A stretch of 64,000 nucleotides of DNA. It comes from Phycisphaerales bacterium (GTDB lineage Bacteria > Planctomycetota > Phycisphaerae > UBA1845 > UTPLA1). Position numbers and translations under genes: made by a program. Below, one piece after another: positions 46,494-56,146 of the stretch. The notes under the pieces were generated by a model. It was not told where the DNA came from, searched no databases, and saw only the letters and a program-made list of their open reading frames with translations. The stretch covers positions 620,001 through 684,000 of the forward strand of contig JACKHI010000001.1 in the NCBI GenBank assembly GCA_020639075.1, written 5' to 3'. Positions within the stretch are counted from its first letter, which is position 1. Each line of letters starts with the position of its first letter.

Positions 46494-49177
46494 GGAGATC
46501 CAGCCTTTTCGACTCTATGAACCGTGGCCCAAACGGATCGTTTCGCGTCGAGATCTCGCCACTGTTTGCGGCCCAAGGTGAGGTCAAGCATCACTGTCGC
46601 GATTTCGCGCGCTCTCAATCGAACCCTAATTCGATGCCAACCGCCAGGTACTTGTAGGCCTTTTGCCCATTCGGGTGGATCCGCGGATTCGGGGACAAGC
46701 CACTCCGTGTCGCTGCCTCCGCCGACATCGGGGCCGGTTTCTCCCATGAGGTTCGTTTTCGCCGCTGACACAATCTCGCCCGGAAGCGATAAAACGACTT
46801 CGCCGGGGATTCCGTTCCATTCCACAAGACGAACAACGAACGGATGCGTACACGCTCCGTCGGAGTGATGCGCCATTTCATACCCGGCCCATGCGGGTAG
46901 GTGCTCACCAGACTTCATGGACTCCCGGTAGAAGGCGTGGCAAAGGATGTTCGGATCGCCGCCGACTTCGAATGGGGCAAACGTGTGCGGTATCGCGTGA
47001 TCAACCGGGTCTCCGCCGCCGCCGACGGGCTGACAGGCGCCTTGATGTGACGGGGGCACGCAGTCCACGCCCCCAAATGCGCTATGGACGGCGAATTCGG
47101 CAGCCAGCGTCGCGCGCTTGACATCACTTAGTCCGTCATGTGGCACGAAGCGGAAGCACACCCAGCCGTTTGGCGATGTCGGGTCGTATCGCTTTTCGTC
47201 CCACGGATCGTATGCATTCAACACAGCATCAACGCCCCGCGGTGTGCGAAACCACTGTTGGGACCCGTCATGAAGAACGAGAAGGCCACGGCCGTCATCG
47301 GACAGGAGATCAATCAGGCGATGGCTGATGATCGACCCTTCAAGATGTTCGAACCATTGGGGTGACGTCATCCAGTCGCCTGTCGGGTACTTCCGGCTGA
47401 CGCGCCCTGAGCCCCGAACCTCGCGGATCGCATACGGCGAGTCCGCACGAATGGACGCGATCGGCCTTGCCGTCGCAATCGGCATTCGCAACGCGGCCTG
47501 CAACCCGGCGTCCGGCCGAGGCAATCGTTGAATATCGTTGATCGACACATCCACCCCGATGCCTCCGGGTGGAATTCGGATCGTAATGGTCGCTTTGCCG
47601 CCGTAATGGCCAAAGCCTGGCCCGTTCGAGTCGTTCGGCGTTTCCCGCGCTGCAATCCCCATGTGCAATTCGCCATGCGGTCCGATCCATTCGTTGGCAA
47701 CGCCGGGAAGCAACCAGTGTTGTCCCTCGCTTCGCATGTACAAGTCGAGCAAGGGCAGCTCCGCATTAAGTACGCCGTCGGGATGAGAGATAGATCGAAT
47801 CTGGAGGATCCGGGCCGATTCAGTATTCACGTCCACTTCAAGGCCGTCGCGGGAAAGCGTACAGACAGGCCCCTGGCGCGTGACGACGCTATCGGTCACC
47901 GCCTCAGTCTTACATCCACTCCGAACGTATCCAAATGGTGGTATCTCGACCATTTCGCTTTTCATCGAGCCATCGCTCTGAGGTGTGAATCGCTCGATGC
48001 GGCGCGTCCAGCCAAGCGGGTTGATCGAAACGGGGCCGCCCGATCGCGCCCCGATCTGCGCCTGGACCCGCCCGATCACTTCGCTCGCGAGCAGCTGCGC
48101 TTTGGCCATCTGGTGATAACCGACAAATCCGCACAAGCCTTCGCACTCGTGATTGTCGTGATGCTGCGCGGCAAGCAATTCGCGCCAGGCCTCGTCGAGT
48201 TCCCACGTTGGATACACATCCCATGATGGATACGGACGTCCAAGCAGGCTCGCCAGCGCACTCGTCGATTCCGCCGCGAGAATCAGCTGCTCGGTCACTC
48301 TGCTCGTGCGCGGATGACGATCGGCGTTCTTTCCAAGGGTCATTCCGTGCCAGACGTCGTCAGGGTGGTATTGACGTGACTCGATCGGCGTATGAACCGG
48401 CCCCGCGTGTTGTTCGCAGAGCTCTGCAATCAACCGGCCCGCCGAGCGAGGCCGCACGTCGAATCGATCATCCGACATCAACTCAACAAGTCTCGGCAAC
48501 AACACTTCGCTTCGGCACATCCAGTCCCGACTGGGCATGAGTTCAAGCCACTGCGCGACGACCGGAAAATCCAGTTCCCGGACAAGCCCCTGCGTCAGCA
48601 ATCCATCGAAATCTTCGGGCCATTGATGAACGTTGAGCGAATTCCTCGGCAGCGTGGGGAGTTCGGAACCGTCGATACCCTGCCAATGAATCAGACTGGC
48701 CGACTCGCGCGGCAATTCCGGTGTATGCCATGTCCACTGAAAGAAGAGACACGCCCCGGAAAACCCAGAGCCTCGGAGGATCTGCGGCAACTGGTCGAAG
48801 AAGTAAAACTCCTCCTCCCAGAATGTCGCGGGGCGCACGCCGAGAAGTCGAACTGTCGCGCGAACACCGTAGGTAAACTGCCGAATGTTCGACTCGCCGC
48901 CATGAAACAGCCCGTAGGGTTGGCCGTACGAACAGCCGACGGGCTCCACATCGCCGTGGGCGATCGCCTGGGAGAGCCTTCCAAGCGCGACCGGGCATTC
49001 AGCCGCCATCTTCTCATACCCGACGGCATCGAAGTTGACGTTGCCTTTCGCCCCGGTCTTCTCGATAAGCGCGAGCATGTCATCGACGCACCCGGGCAAT
49101 ACGTCGTAGCCCCATAGCCACTGCATATCGACCCAGTGCATGTGGTTGCCGAAGGTGTAATAGAGCGGCTTCTTCAT
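46490..49177 (-). CDS. Cytoplasmic GH38-like glycosidase with altered metal motif
   Basis: The product has 895 residues without a signal peptide. The N-terminal motif is NHMHWVDMQW, in which the Asp is one residue further from the His than in the usual HxD arrangement of GH38. The segment in place of the normal nucleophile region reads FWEEEFYFFDQLP, with Glu in place of the expected Asp context. AAQHHDNHECEGL keeps the C-terminal His region. The second half is a beta-sandwich (SISHPDGVLNAELP, RGLLVLHDGSQQWFRTPRG). The overall layout is GH38-like, but it may be a catalytic variant or a related family. It lies between GH127 and ribokinase, so it should cleave imported oligosaccharides. Confidence 0.7.
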   Translation of the reverse strand: MKKPLYYTFGNHMHWVDMQWLWGYDVLPGCVDDMLALIEKTGAKGNVNFDAVGYEKMAAECPVALGRLSQAIAHGDVEPVGCSYGQPYGLFHGGESNIRQFTYGVRATVRLLGVRPATFWEEEFYFFDQLPQILRGSGFSGACLFFQWTWHTPELPRESASLIHWQGIDGSELPTLPRNSLNVHQWPEDFDGLLTQGLVRELDFPVVAQWLELMPSRDWMCRSEVLLPRLVELMSDDRFDVRPRSAGRLIAELCEQHAGPVHTPIESRQYHPDDVWHGMTLGKNADRHPRTSRVTEQLILAAESTSALASLLGRPYPSWDVYPTWELDEAWRELLAAQHHDNHECEGLCGFVGYHQMAKAQLLASEVIGRVQAQIGARSGGPVSINPLGWTRRIERFTPQSDGSMKSEMVEIPPFGYVRSGCKTEAVTDSVVTRQGPVCTLSRDGLEVDVNTESARILQIRSISHPDGVLNAELPLLDLYMRSEGQHWLLPGVANEWIGPHGELHMGIAARETPNDSNGPGFGHYGGKATITIRIPPGGIGVDVSINDIQRLPRPDAGLQAALRMPIATARPIASIRADSPYAIREVRGSGRVSRKYPTGDWMTSPQWFEHLEGSIISHRLIDLLSDDGRGLLVLHDGSQQWFRTPRGVDAVLNAYDPWDEKRYDPTSPNGWVCFRFVPHDGLSDVKRATLAAEFAVHSAFGGVDCVPPSHQGACQPVGGGGDPVDHAIPHTFAPFEVGGDPNILCHAFYRESMKSGEHLPAWAGYEMAHHSDGACTHPFVVRLVEWNGIPGEVVLSLPGEIVSAAKTNLMGETGPDVGGGSDTEWLVPESADPPEWAKGLQVPGGWHRIRVRLRAREIATVMLDLTLGRKQWRDLDAKRSVWATVHRVEKAGSP

Positions 49178-49198
49178 TTGCAGAATTCTGGTTCGATG

Positions 49199-51802
49199 TT
49201 AGCTCGGCCCCAACTTTCCCGGCACCCACTCGAGAATGCCGCTTGAGAATCCATCTCGCAGCTGTACCTGAAGCTTCAGGGCCTTCGTTTTTACTGTCGC
49301 AAATGACAAGCGATTGAATCGGTCCTTCTGCACTGGATCGGCGTCAGCGACTTCAACGGGATGCCAATCACCGTCGTCGCTGTAGTACAGATTCCATGAT
49401 TCGGGAATACGGCAGAGGCCGGTCCCCTCGTCGTCGAACCAGTAGATATTGACTTCTCCGACGTCGACGGGCGAGTCGAATTCGAACGTCACCCACTCCT
49501 TGGTTCCGCGTCTTGGCCACCACGTGAATCTTGGAACGTTCTGATCGCCGGAATTTTGGGGCTCGTGTCCGTCGCTGATCGCCGCGATGTCATCATGTTC
49601 GTGCGACGCCTGATGCGGGATCCTCGGCAACTTCTTCCATTCATGGGCGTCGGACTGTTCGCTGATCGTCGGAAACATGGAGACTCGCAGCCGAGCGCAG
49701 CCCATCGGAATCAGCGTCAATCTCTCGGGTTGGAGTTGCGGGACGCGAACGGGACTTGCCTGAAGTTGCGCGATGAGATGATGACGATCGGCGGTCCAGT
49801 TGTCGATTCGCTGACCACGGGCGATGATCCGAACCGGCGCACTTTCCACATCAAATGGTTGCGCGGGAAGCGGCTTATCGCTGACGTTCACGTCGAACTG
49901 CGATTCGACGGGGCGTTCATCGATGACGAGCCCGTAATTCCAGGGCGTCGTGGCATAAACCTCCCAGGCCGGCCACTGAGCCGCGTCGGCAAAGGGCTGC
50001 CTCGCCGGATCATCAAATCGTTCCCATCGTTCACCAATCTTCAGCGAATACGTGAGCGGTCCACGCGCAACCGAGACACCGTCGTGATTTGCCGCCCATC
50101 GCTTCAACGTGATCCGCATCGGCAACCTGAGAGTCACGACATCGCCGTCAGACCACTCCCTGTCCAGAATCGCGTATTTCCCCGCCGAAGGCCTTCTGTC
50201 CAACGACGCTCCGTTGATCTTCAGCGAAGGCGTTTCACACCACGATGGAATTCGGAGAGCGAACGGGAATCGCACCTTGTCGGCGACATGAATCGTGAAG
50301 TCGATACGGTCCTTGAATGGATAGTCCGTCTTCTCCTCGATCTCAACCTCGACGCCGTTTCGAACTTTCGCCTTTACTCTGCAAGGCGCATACATTACGG
50401 CCGCCAATCCGCCATCCGCCGTCGCAAGCATGAGATGCTCGGAGAAATAGGGCCAGGACATCGCAACGTTGTGCTGGCAGCATCGATATCGATGCGGGCT
50501 GAACGCGAGCATGCAGCCGCCGTTCTCCAGACCGGGCGACTTTGAATCTCGATCGAGTTGTATCATGTTGGGCGCCGTCAAGTAATGCAGCGCCTTGAGA
50601 TCGGGCGACATCGACGCCGGCAGGCTGTTGAATGCAATGTCCTCGCATCGATCCGCGAATTCGATGTTCCCCGTGATCTTCAGCAGTGCTTCGAAGGAGT
50701 ACATCAACTCGGCCATCGAGCAAGTCTCCGCGGCCTGCCGCGGATCGCCATGGCCTTTGCGGCAGTTCTCATCCGCGCCGAACATTCCCCCCGGAACCTG
50801 GCCGTACAAATCGTACACTCTCTTCAGGCTCGCAAGCGCTCCAGCGATGTCCGACTCCCGACCGGATTGCTGTGAGAAAATTGCAGGCGCCCGAAACCCC
50901 TCACAAATATTGACGCCATGCCAGCTCGCGACGTTGTCATTCCAGTTTGCCGACAATCGATAGAGTCGTTCGCCATATTCCAGCAAACTCGAATCGCCCG
51001 TCCGATTGTAGAGCCAGTAGACGCACTCAAGTTCGTCCGACGCGCGGACATGCTGCCACCATCTCAGGTTGTAGTCGCCGACGCCCCATTGCGAAGGGAA
51101 TAGCTCGTCCTCCGCCAGATTGTCCCGGTACTTGAAGTACCTCGACATCAGTGATATGACCCGATTATCACTGGTTGCTTCGTAATACGTCTGCAGCGGA
51201 TAGAGAATGGCCATGTTCGGCCATGCATCGTGAAGTTTCTTGTTCTGCCGCGGCCCAAAGTAGCCGTCATCCTGTTGGCTCTCAATGATCGCATTCAACC
51301 ATCGCTGCGAGGTCTTGATCAACTTCGGATCGCCGAGCACATAGGCCAGATCCACGTAGCCCTTCAGCCAGTATGGCGCTTCTTCCCAGCCCAATTCCAG
51401 ATCGGGATTGAGCCAGGCGCTGTCGTCACGGCAGAACCTGCTGATCTCATCCAGATGTCCGACAAATCCGTCACGCATGCCGACAAGTTGCGTTCGCAAC
51501 CAACCGTCCGGCTGGATGGAACCGACCGGCAACTTGACAAGCGGCTGGGCCGTCAGCGGGGCGAGATTCCCAGTGTACAGTTTGGTTCGAGCTTCGCGGT
51601 TCAGCGTCGGTTGAGTCGATACCTGAAGTGGATCATCAGTTGCCGTGGCCATGACGTTTCTTGACATCATCGGGATCCCTATCAGTATGGATATGGTCAG
51701 ACCATTCACGATTCTTGTTTTCGCCATTCGACGCGCCGGCGCAGTCCCGCCCCCTGGAGCGATCCAAGACACTCGGCGCGTTTGACAAACTTGCGTGTTC
51801 AC
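49199..51802 (-). CDS. GH127 (DUF1680) beta-L-arabinofuranosidase-like enzyme
   Basis: The product has 867 residues; the start may be the GTG at 51802, which overlaps the stop of the kinase gene (GTGA), or an internal ATG such as that before AKTRIVNGL. A hydrophobic segment (residues 30-48) is a likely signal or anchor. The (alpha/alpha)6 barrel carries the zinc-thiolate set known from GH127: AAETCSMAELMY (Glu and Cys) and RYRCCQHN (two Cys). The N-terminal WLRTQLVGMRDGF and LKGYVDLAYVLGD segments are typical. The C-terminus is a discoidin/F5-8-like beta-sandwich (WVTFEFDSPVDVGEVNIYWFDDEGTG). Removes terminal L-arabinofuranosyl residues, or related pentofuranoses. It is part of the operon. 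Confidence 0.88.
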   Translation of the reverse strand: MNTQVCQTRRVSWIAPGGGTAPARRMAKTRIVNGLTISILIGIPMMSRNVMATATDDPLQVSTQPTLNREARTKLYTGNLAPLTAQPLVKLPVGSIQPDGWLRTQLVGMRDGFVGHLDEISRFCRDDSAWLNPDLELGWEEAPYWLKGYVDLAYVLGDPKLIKTSQRWLNAIIESQQDDGYFGPRQNKKLHDAWPNMAILYPLQTYYEATSDNRVISLMSRYFKYRDNLAEDELFPSQWGVGDYNLRWWQHVRASDELECVYWLYNRTGDSSLLEYGERLYRLSANWNDNVASWHGVNICEGFRAPAIFSQQSGRESDIAGALASLKRVYDLYGQVPGGMFGADENCRKGHGDPRQAAETCSMAELMYSFEALLKITGNIEFADRCEDIAFNSLPASMSPDLKALHYLTAPNMIQLDRDSKSPGLENGGCMLAFSPHRYRCCQHNVAMSWPYFSEHLMLATADGGLAAVMYAPCRVKAKVRNGVEVEIEEKTDYPFKDRIDFTIHVADKVRFPFALRIPSWCETPSLKINGASLDRRPSAGKYAILDREWSDGDVVTLRLPMRITLKRWAANHDGVSVARGPLTYSLKIGERWERFDDPARQPFADAAQWPAWEVYATTPWNYGLVIDERPVESQFDVNVSDKPLPAQPFDVESAPVRIIARGQRIDNWTADRHHLIAQLQASPVRVPQLQPERLTLIPMGCARLRVSMFPTISEQSDAHEWKKLPRIPHQASHEHDDIAAISDGHEPQNSGDQNVPRFTWWPRRGTKEWVTFEFDSPVDVGEVNIYWFDDEGTGLCRIPESWNLYYSDDGDWHPVEVADADPVQKDRFNRLSFATVKTKALKLQVQLRDGFSSGILEWVPGKLGPS

Positions 51803-53481
51803 TTCCCTACACTCCTCATGATCTTGCGATACGCCATTTGGTCCTCATACATGCGCTTGTACACGCGGTACTTCTGATCGTGGTACTCGGCGATCGTCCC
51901 GCGCGCCGGCTTGATCATGCGCCCGATGTGAGTCATCTGCCGGGCCGCGCTGAGGACATCGCCAAATGCCCCGGACGCCGTTGCCCCGAGAATTGCAGCC
52001 CCCATCAAGACAGCTTCGGGCTCCTTCGGAAGCAGCAGGGAGCATCCCGTAATGTCTGCATGCTCACGAAGAAACATCGCGTTTTTTGACCCGCCGCCGC
52101 ACACGCACAGCGTGTCAATCGAATACCCTTTTCGATTCAACGTTTCGATGATCAGTCGTGTGCCGTATGCAACAGCCTGTATCGTCGCCAGGTAGACTCT
52201 TGCAAGGTCGTCAATCGTGTCATTGAGGCTCAGACCGCTGACCATACCGCGCGCCATGGCATTCGCGCGCGGAGAACGATTGCCGTGATGATCCGCGAGC
52301 ACATGGTAATTCGCAGTCAGCATCGACGAATGCGACCTTCCGGCGAGACGGTCAACCCTCTCATTCAGGAAGTCATAGATCGACTGCCCCGCGCGCCTTG
52401 CTTCTCGCGCCGCATCATTGGCTCTCGCGTGCGAGTTGATGCAGTGATCAATCAGGGCGCCGGTAGCGGACTGTCCCCCTTCCGTCAGCCACAAGTCAGG
52501 TAGCATCGACGCGAAATAAGGTCCCCACACACCCGGGACATATCGTGGGGACTTCGAGACAGCCATATGACAACTCGATGTCCCGCCGATCAGCGATAAT
52601 CGCATGTTCAGTGCGCCGTCGATACGCCGACCGTTTCCGCCGCCGGCGACAATCGTTCCCAACCCTCCCGCGTGCGCATCAATGATGCCTACGCCGACAG
52701 CGCAGCCTGGCTCGAGGCCTAACTCACGTGCGGCATTGCGCGTCAGTCCGGTGCCGATTGACTCGCCGATCGGTCTGACGATGCGGCCGATTCTTCGATA
52801 CCCGTCGTCGACGAATTCGGACAGACCAATCGTCCGCCAGAATCCGTCATCCCACCTCCCGATCGACGTGCTTCGATCGCGGGACGGCTTCAAGTGACCT
52901 TGGTAAGTCCACTTGCAGACGGCTGTGCAGATCGATCTTATGTCGGCACCCGTTGCGCGATACGTCAGAAAGTCCGCGAGATCTAGGAATCGCACGGTCC
53001 GCTTCCACGACGCACTCATGTTCTCCCGAAGCCAGAGGAGCTTCGGCGGCTCCATTTCCGGCGACATCACACCGCCCACGTAACGAAGCACTTTGTGGCT
53101 CGTTGCATTGATCCGATTCACCTGCTCGATCGCTCGATGGTCCATCCAGACGATGACGTTCTGCCTTGCCTCCCCGGTCGGTGAGACACTGACTGGTCGA
53201 TCGTCGGCATCCAAACAAACGAGTGAGCATGTCGCGTCAAAAGAAATGCCGGCGACATTCCCACCGCGAATGCCCGCTTCCTTAACGGCGATTCTCACCG
53301 CCTTACATACGGCGCGCCAGATATCGTCGCTGGATTGCTCGACGTAATCCGGCGCGGGCCGCCAGATGCGAATGGGATGCACACCGATGCCGTAACACCG
53401 GCCGGCGCTGTCAAATACCCCAGCCCGGGCACTACCCGTACCGACATCAACTCCCATGAACATTTTTCTGCGTCGCGCCAT
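51799..53481 (-). CDS. FGGY-family pentulose kinase, probably D-ribulokinase type
   Basis: The product has 560 residues. The N-terminal phosphate loop reads VDVGTGSARAGVFD; the substrate site carries DATCSLVCLD and WMDHRA, and the C-terminal part CGGGSKNAMFLREHADITG and EAVLMGAAILGA. This length and the ARQNVIVWMDHRAIEQ segment fit the D-ribulokinase / FGGY-type pentulose kinases rather than xylulokinase or glycerol kinase. It follows the fucose-isomerase-family gene by two bases and overlaps the next gene by four, so it is translated in the same operon. Its product would be a pentulose 5-phosphate entering the pentose phosphate pathway. Confidence 0.88.
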   Translation of the reverse strand: MARRRKMFMGVDVGTGSARAGVFDSAGRCYGIGVHPIRIWRPAPDYVEQSSDDIWRAVCKAVRIAVKEAGIRGGNVAGISFDATCSLVCLDADDRPVSVSPTGEARQNVIVWMDHRAIEQVNRINATSHKVLRYVGGVMSPEMEPPKLLWLRENMSASWKRTVRFLDLADFLTYRATGADIRSICTAVCKWTYQGHLKPSRDRSTSIGRWDDGFWRTIGLSEFVDDGYRRIGRIVRPIGESIGTGLTRNAARELGLEPGCAVGVGIIDAHAGGLGTIVAGGGNGRRIDGALNMRLSLIGGTSSCHMAVSKSPRYVPGVWGPYFASMLPDLWLTEGGQSATGALIDHCINSHARANDAAREARRAGQSIYDFLNERVDRLAGRSHSSMLTANYHVLADHHGNRSPRANAMARGMVSGLSLNDTIDDLARVYLATIQAVAYGTRLIIETLNRKGYSIDTLCVCGGGSKNAMFLREHADITGCSLLLPKEPEAVLMGAAILGATASGAFGDVLSAARQMTHIGRMIKPARGTIAEYHDQKYRVYKRMYEDQMAYRKIMRSVGK

Positions 53482-53483
53482 GG

Positions 53484-54932
53484 CTACATCAGCAAGTCAA
53501 ATCGAACCCCTGCCGTCTCGCAGAAGATGCTGAGCTCCTCAACGTAGTCTCCATACACTCCGTGAATGTGATTGCAGTGCATTCCATTCACGAACGCTTC
53601 GGGCGAACACGCGAGCCGCGCAAACGCGTGCGGCCAGTTGTCCTGAATCGAACAAGCGAGCCGTTCGTCCTGCTCGTCGCCGAAGCGCACAAACTGACCG
53701 CGCACGACGGCCATGCGATATTGATTCGTGTCACCGGATCGGGTGAGACGGGCGAGCGTAACAGGACCCGGTTCGGCGATATGATAGACCGACGCCCCAC
53801 CCGCGGGAAAGTAGAACCCCTGGGGCCTGAATTCCGTCTTCGCCAGATTCGCGGCGGGATCACTCGACTTCGCGGCAAAGTAGGTCGCGTGTTCTCCCGA
53901 ATTGCATAGATCCCAGACGTTCCGCTCGGCATCGTAGTGTCGCACGTCCGCAAACAGGACGGGCGTTCCCGACAGGTAATGGAATACCAGCATCGTCAGG
54001 GCCGCATCCATGTCGGCTTCGGTCGAACAGATGATCGGCGCGTGCGGCTCCCCCGCCGGTCCATACTCGTCGTTCAGGAACGCCTCGGCGATATCGGCAG
54101 TCGCATAATGTTCGGTCAGCTCACGTTGCCCTTTGATACCGCAAAATTCGTAGTTGAATTCGTTCGCCAGGTCGATAGCTGCGTAGTACATACCGAGCTG
54201 ACGACGCAGGAGGTCGGGCGTCAATCGCATCGTCGCATCGGGCTTTGTCCAGTGAATCTTGCGAACATGTTTGCCAAGGTACTCGAACGCGGCGTTGACG
54301 CGATCGCCCGACTGAACATGCTCCTCCGCACGCCGAACGAGTTCCATCTGATCGACGTGATCCACGTCGATGCCGAATTTCTTCATCCAGAGTGCCGCAT
54401 CCGCCACGGCGGTATCGATACCCAGCGACCTGCCGCCGATTAGCGCATACGTCTTGCCTCGCAAACGGTTGTGAGCGGCGACAGCGAGGATCCGGGTTCG
54501 CAGGCGATTGAAGACTCCCTCGTCGGAAAGTTCACCAAACGTCTTGTGGAATGGAATTCCAACCTGGTCAAGCGATCCGGCGGCGGCCAGCATTCCTACG
54601 AGGCCCGGGTATTGCGGATTGACCGCCGAAAACATGAGGATCGGCTGCGGACAAAACTGGGCTGCAACGCGCGTGTACTGCGGCCATGCCCACACGGCGT
54701 AGAGGAAGATCGTGCACTCGACGCCGGCCGCCGCGAGCTTTCGGCCGTTCTTTTCGGCAAGCTGATTCTGCCAGATCACTTCGTTGCCGACGACGACCTC
54801 GAACCCGTCTGCTTCGAGTGCCGTGCGCAACATGTTCGTGAACTTCTCATTCACGGGTCGCAACGGTTCCGACAGGAATTCGCGGCCGTCGCCGAACGTG
54901 AGAATCCCGACTCTTGGCTTTTTTTTGCTCAC
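53484..54932 (-). CDS. L-fucose/D-arabinose isomerase-family protein
   Basis: The chosen start is the GTG at 54932 (482 residues), with GAGAGGA seven bases upstream; a longer frame reaching 55382 overlaps the preceding gene and has no support. Codons three to five are AAA AAA AAG, giving a run of eight A. The fold has three alpha/beta domains. Metal-binding residues are visible in STEADMDAAL (Glu and Asp) and HCNHIHGVYGD (His). The family interconverts L-fucose and L-fuculose and commonly accepts D-arabinose to give D-ribulose. Placed before a D-ribulokinase-type gene, D-arabinose is an attractive substrate, but L-fucose is not excluded. Confidence 0.82.
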   Translation of the reverse strand: MSKKKPRVGILTFGDGREFLSEPLRPVNEKFTNMLRTALEADGFEVVVGNEVIWQNQLAEKNGRKLAAAGVECTIFLYAVWAWPQYTRVAAQFCPQPILMFSAVNPQYPGLVGMLAAAGSLDQVGIPFHKTFGELSDEGVFNRLRTRILAVAAHNRLRGKTYALIGGRSLGIDTAVADAALWMKKFGIDVDHVDQMELVRRAEEHVQSGDRVNAAFEYLGKHVRKIHWTKPDATMRLTPDLLRRQLGMYYAAIDLANEFNYEFCGIKGQRELTEHYATADIAEAFLNDEYGPAGEPHAPIICSTEADMDAALTMLVFHYLSGTPVLFADVRHYDAERNVWDLCNSGEHATYFAAKSSDPAANLAKTEFRPQGFYFPAGGASVYHIAEPGPVTLARLTRSGDTNQYRMAVVRGQFVRFGDEQDERLACSIQDNWPHAFARLACSPEAFVNGMHCNHIHGVYGDYVEELSIFCETAGVRFDLLM

Positions 54933-54978
54933 GACGCCATCCTCTCTGAGTTGTTGATCACGCCGACGACCGGCGCGC

Positions 54979-56142
54979 TCACTTCTTCGGCTTCCGATTG
55001 CCACGACCCGCACGTGACGGTTTTGGTGGAGACAGCGGATAGGTCGGCTCACTGGGCCGCGGGAGCCGCAGATCCGACGACGGCAACGGCGGTCCGCCGC
55101 GCGCCGGCTCCGACAGGTAGTAGTACGCAGTACTGCTGTAGTCGTTTTCGAGCTTGTTGGCGTGACCGTGCTCGATGCTGAAGCAGATTGATTTACGGAA
55201 GCGAATCGGATCTTCGATATGGTAACGATAGAACGACTGCTTACCCTTCCACGGCCATTCCGCTGTACCGTTGTAAAGGAGGACCCCGTGATACGGCGCC
55301 TGGTATTCGCATCTTGGTGAGAAGGCGCAGTTGTACCAGTCCTCCGTTCCGGTGCCATGCAATGACGGGGGCCATGATTCACCGTCGATGAAGATCATGT
55401 CGTCGCCCTCGCCGAACCAGTCGTTCTTCTGCCGTTCGAACACATCGATGTCGAGATGGGCGCCGCAGAAAATGCCGTTGCCTTTGGTTTCCAGGACGAT
55501 GTAATTGTCCTTTCCGGTTGTGTTCAACGATCGCTTGTCGCCGCCGAAATAGACGTTATTGCTCCACTTCTTGAGGTCTTTTCCCTTGAGCTCGCCGTAT
55601 TCGTCGCCCCAGCCGACAGTCGGATTCTCGCGACGCCACTGAGTATGAAAGTAGCCCATGCCCTCCAGGGCTGCGGGCGACGCGTAGGACTCGTAGTCGA
55701 AATAGAAATAGAGTGGGAACTTCTCGTCAGACTCGTTGACGACGTCGATGCGCGCCGACTTTCGAAATGGCATCGGCCAGTAGCAGTTGAATCCCCGTCC
55801 GTCCTGAGGACTCATCATGAGTACGGCCGTGACGAAGTCCTTCCGCATGGCGTGGCCGAGACCGAAGAAGTCGCCGATGGGACATTCAACACTCGGCTCG
55901 TCCGCCCCATCCCAATAGAATCGCAGAACGACGCGCCGCAGGCATCGATCGTCCTTGAAGAACATTGTCATCCAGATGTGCTTGATACAGGCAGGGCCGT
56001 TTATTTTCGCGATCGTTCGCGTCTGGCCGGGCTTGATATCCCACCAGTCGTGATTACCGCCACTCGTATCGTAACTGCTGATGCGCTTGCTATCGTAGTC
56101 ACGAAGCACCGGCAAGCCGGCCAATCCCGTCATTGGGAACAT
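54979..56142 (-). CDS. GH172 (DUF2961) glycoside hydrolase
   Basis: The product has 387 residues; GAAAGGA precedes the ATG. The jelly-roll family features are clear: SSYDTSGGNHDWW, GPACIKHIWMTM, YWDGADEPSVECPIGDFFGLGH, NCYWPMPFRKSARIDV and the paired acidic LHGTGTEDWYNCAF with CEYQAPYHG. GH172 includes difructose-dianhydride I synthases/hydrolases and exo-alpha-D-arabinofuranosidases. No signal peptide is seen. The last 45 residues are a Pro-, Arg- and Lys-rich tail (PSEPTYPLSPPKPSRAGRGNRKPKK) that is not part of the fold. It lies between the permeases and the isomerase gene. Confidence 0.9.
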   Translation of the reverse strand: MFPMTGLAGLPVLRDYDSKRISSYDTSGGNHDWWDIKPGQTRTIAKINGPACIKHIWMTMFFKDDRCLRRVVLRFYWDGADEPSVECPIGDFFGLGHAMRKDFVTAVLMMSPQDGRGFNCYWPMPFRKSARIDVVNESDEKFPLYFYFDYESYASPAALEGMGYFHTQWRRENPTVGWGDEYGELKGKDLKKWSNNVYFGGDKRSLNTTGKDNYIVLETKGNGIFCGAHLDIDVFERQKNDWFGEGDDMIFIDGESWPPSLHGTGTEDWYNCAFSPRCEYQAPYHGVLLYNGTAEWPWKGKQSFYRYHIEDPIRFRKSICFSIEHGHANKLENDYSSTAYYYLSEPARGGPPLPSSDLRLPRPSEPTYPLSPPKPSRAGRGNRKPKK

Positions 56143-56146
56143 TCCG

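Noticed and set aside
49556..50545. Long opposite-strand frame of 329 residues within the GH127 gene
   Set aside because: It lies entirely antisense to a well supported catalytic domain with intact Glu/Cys motif, and its own product shows no domain.
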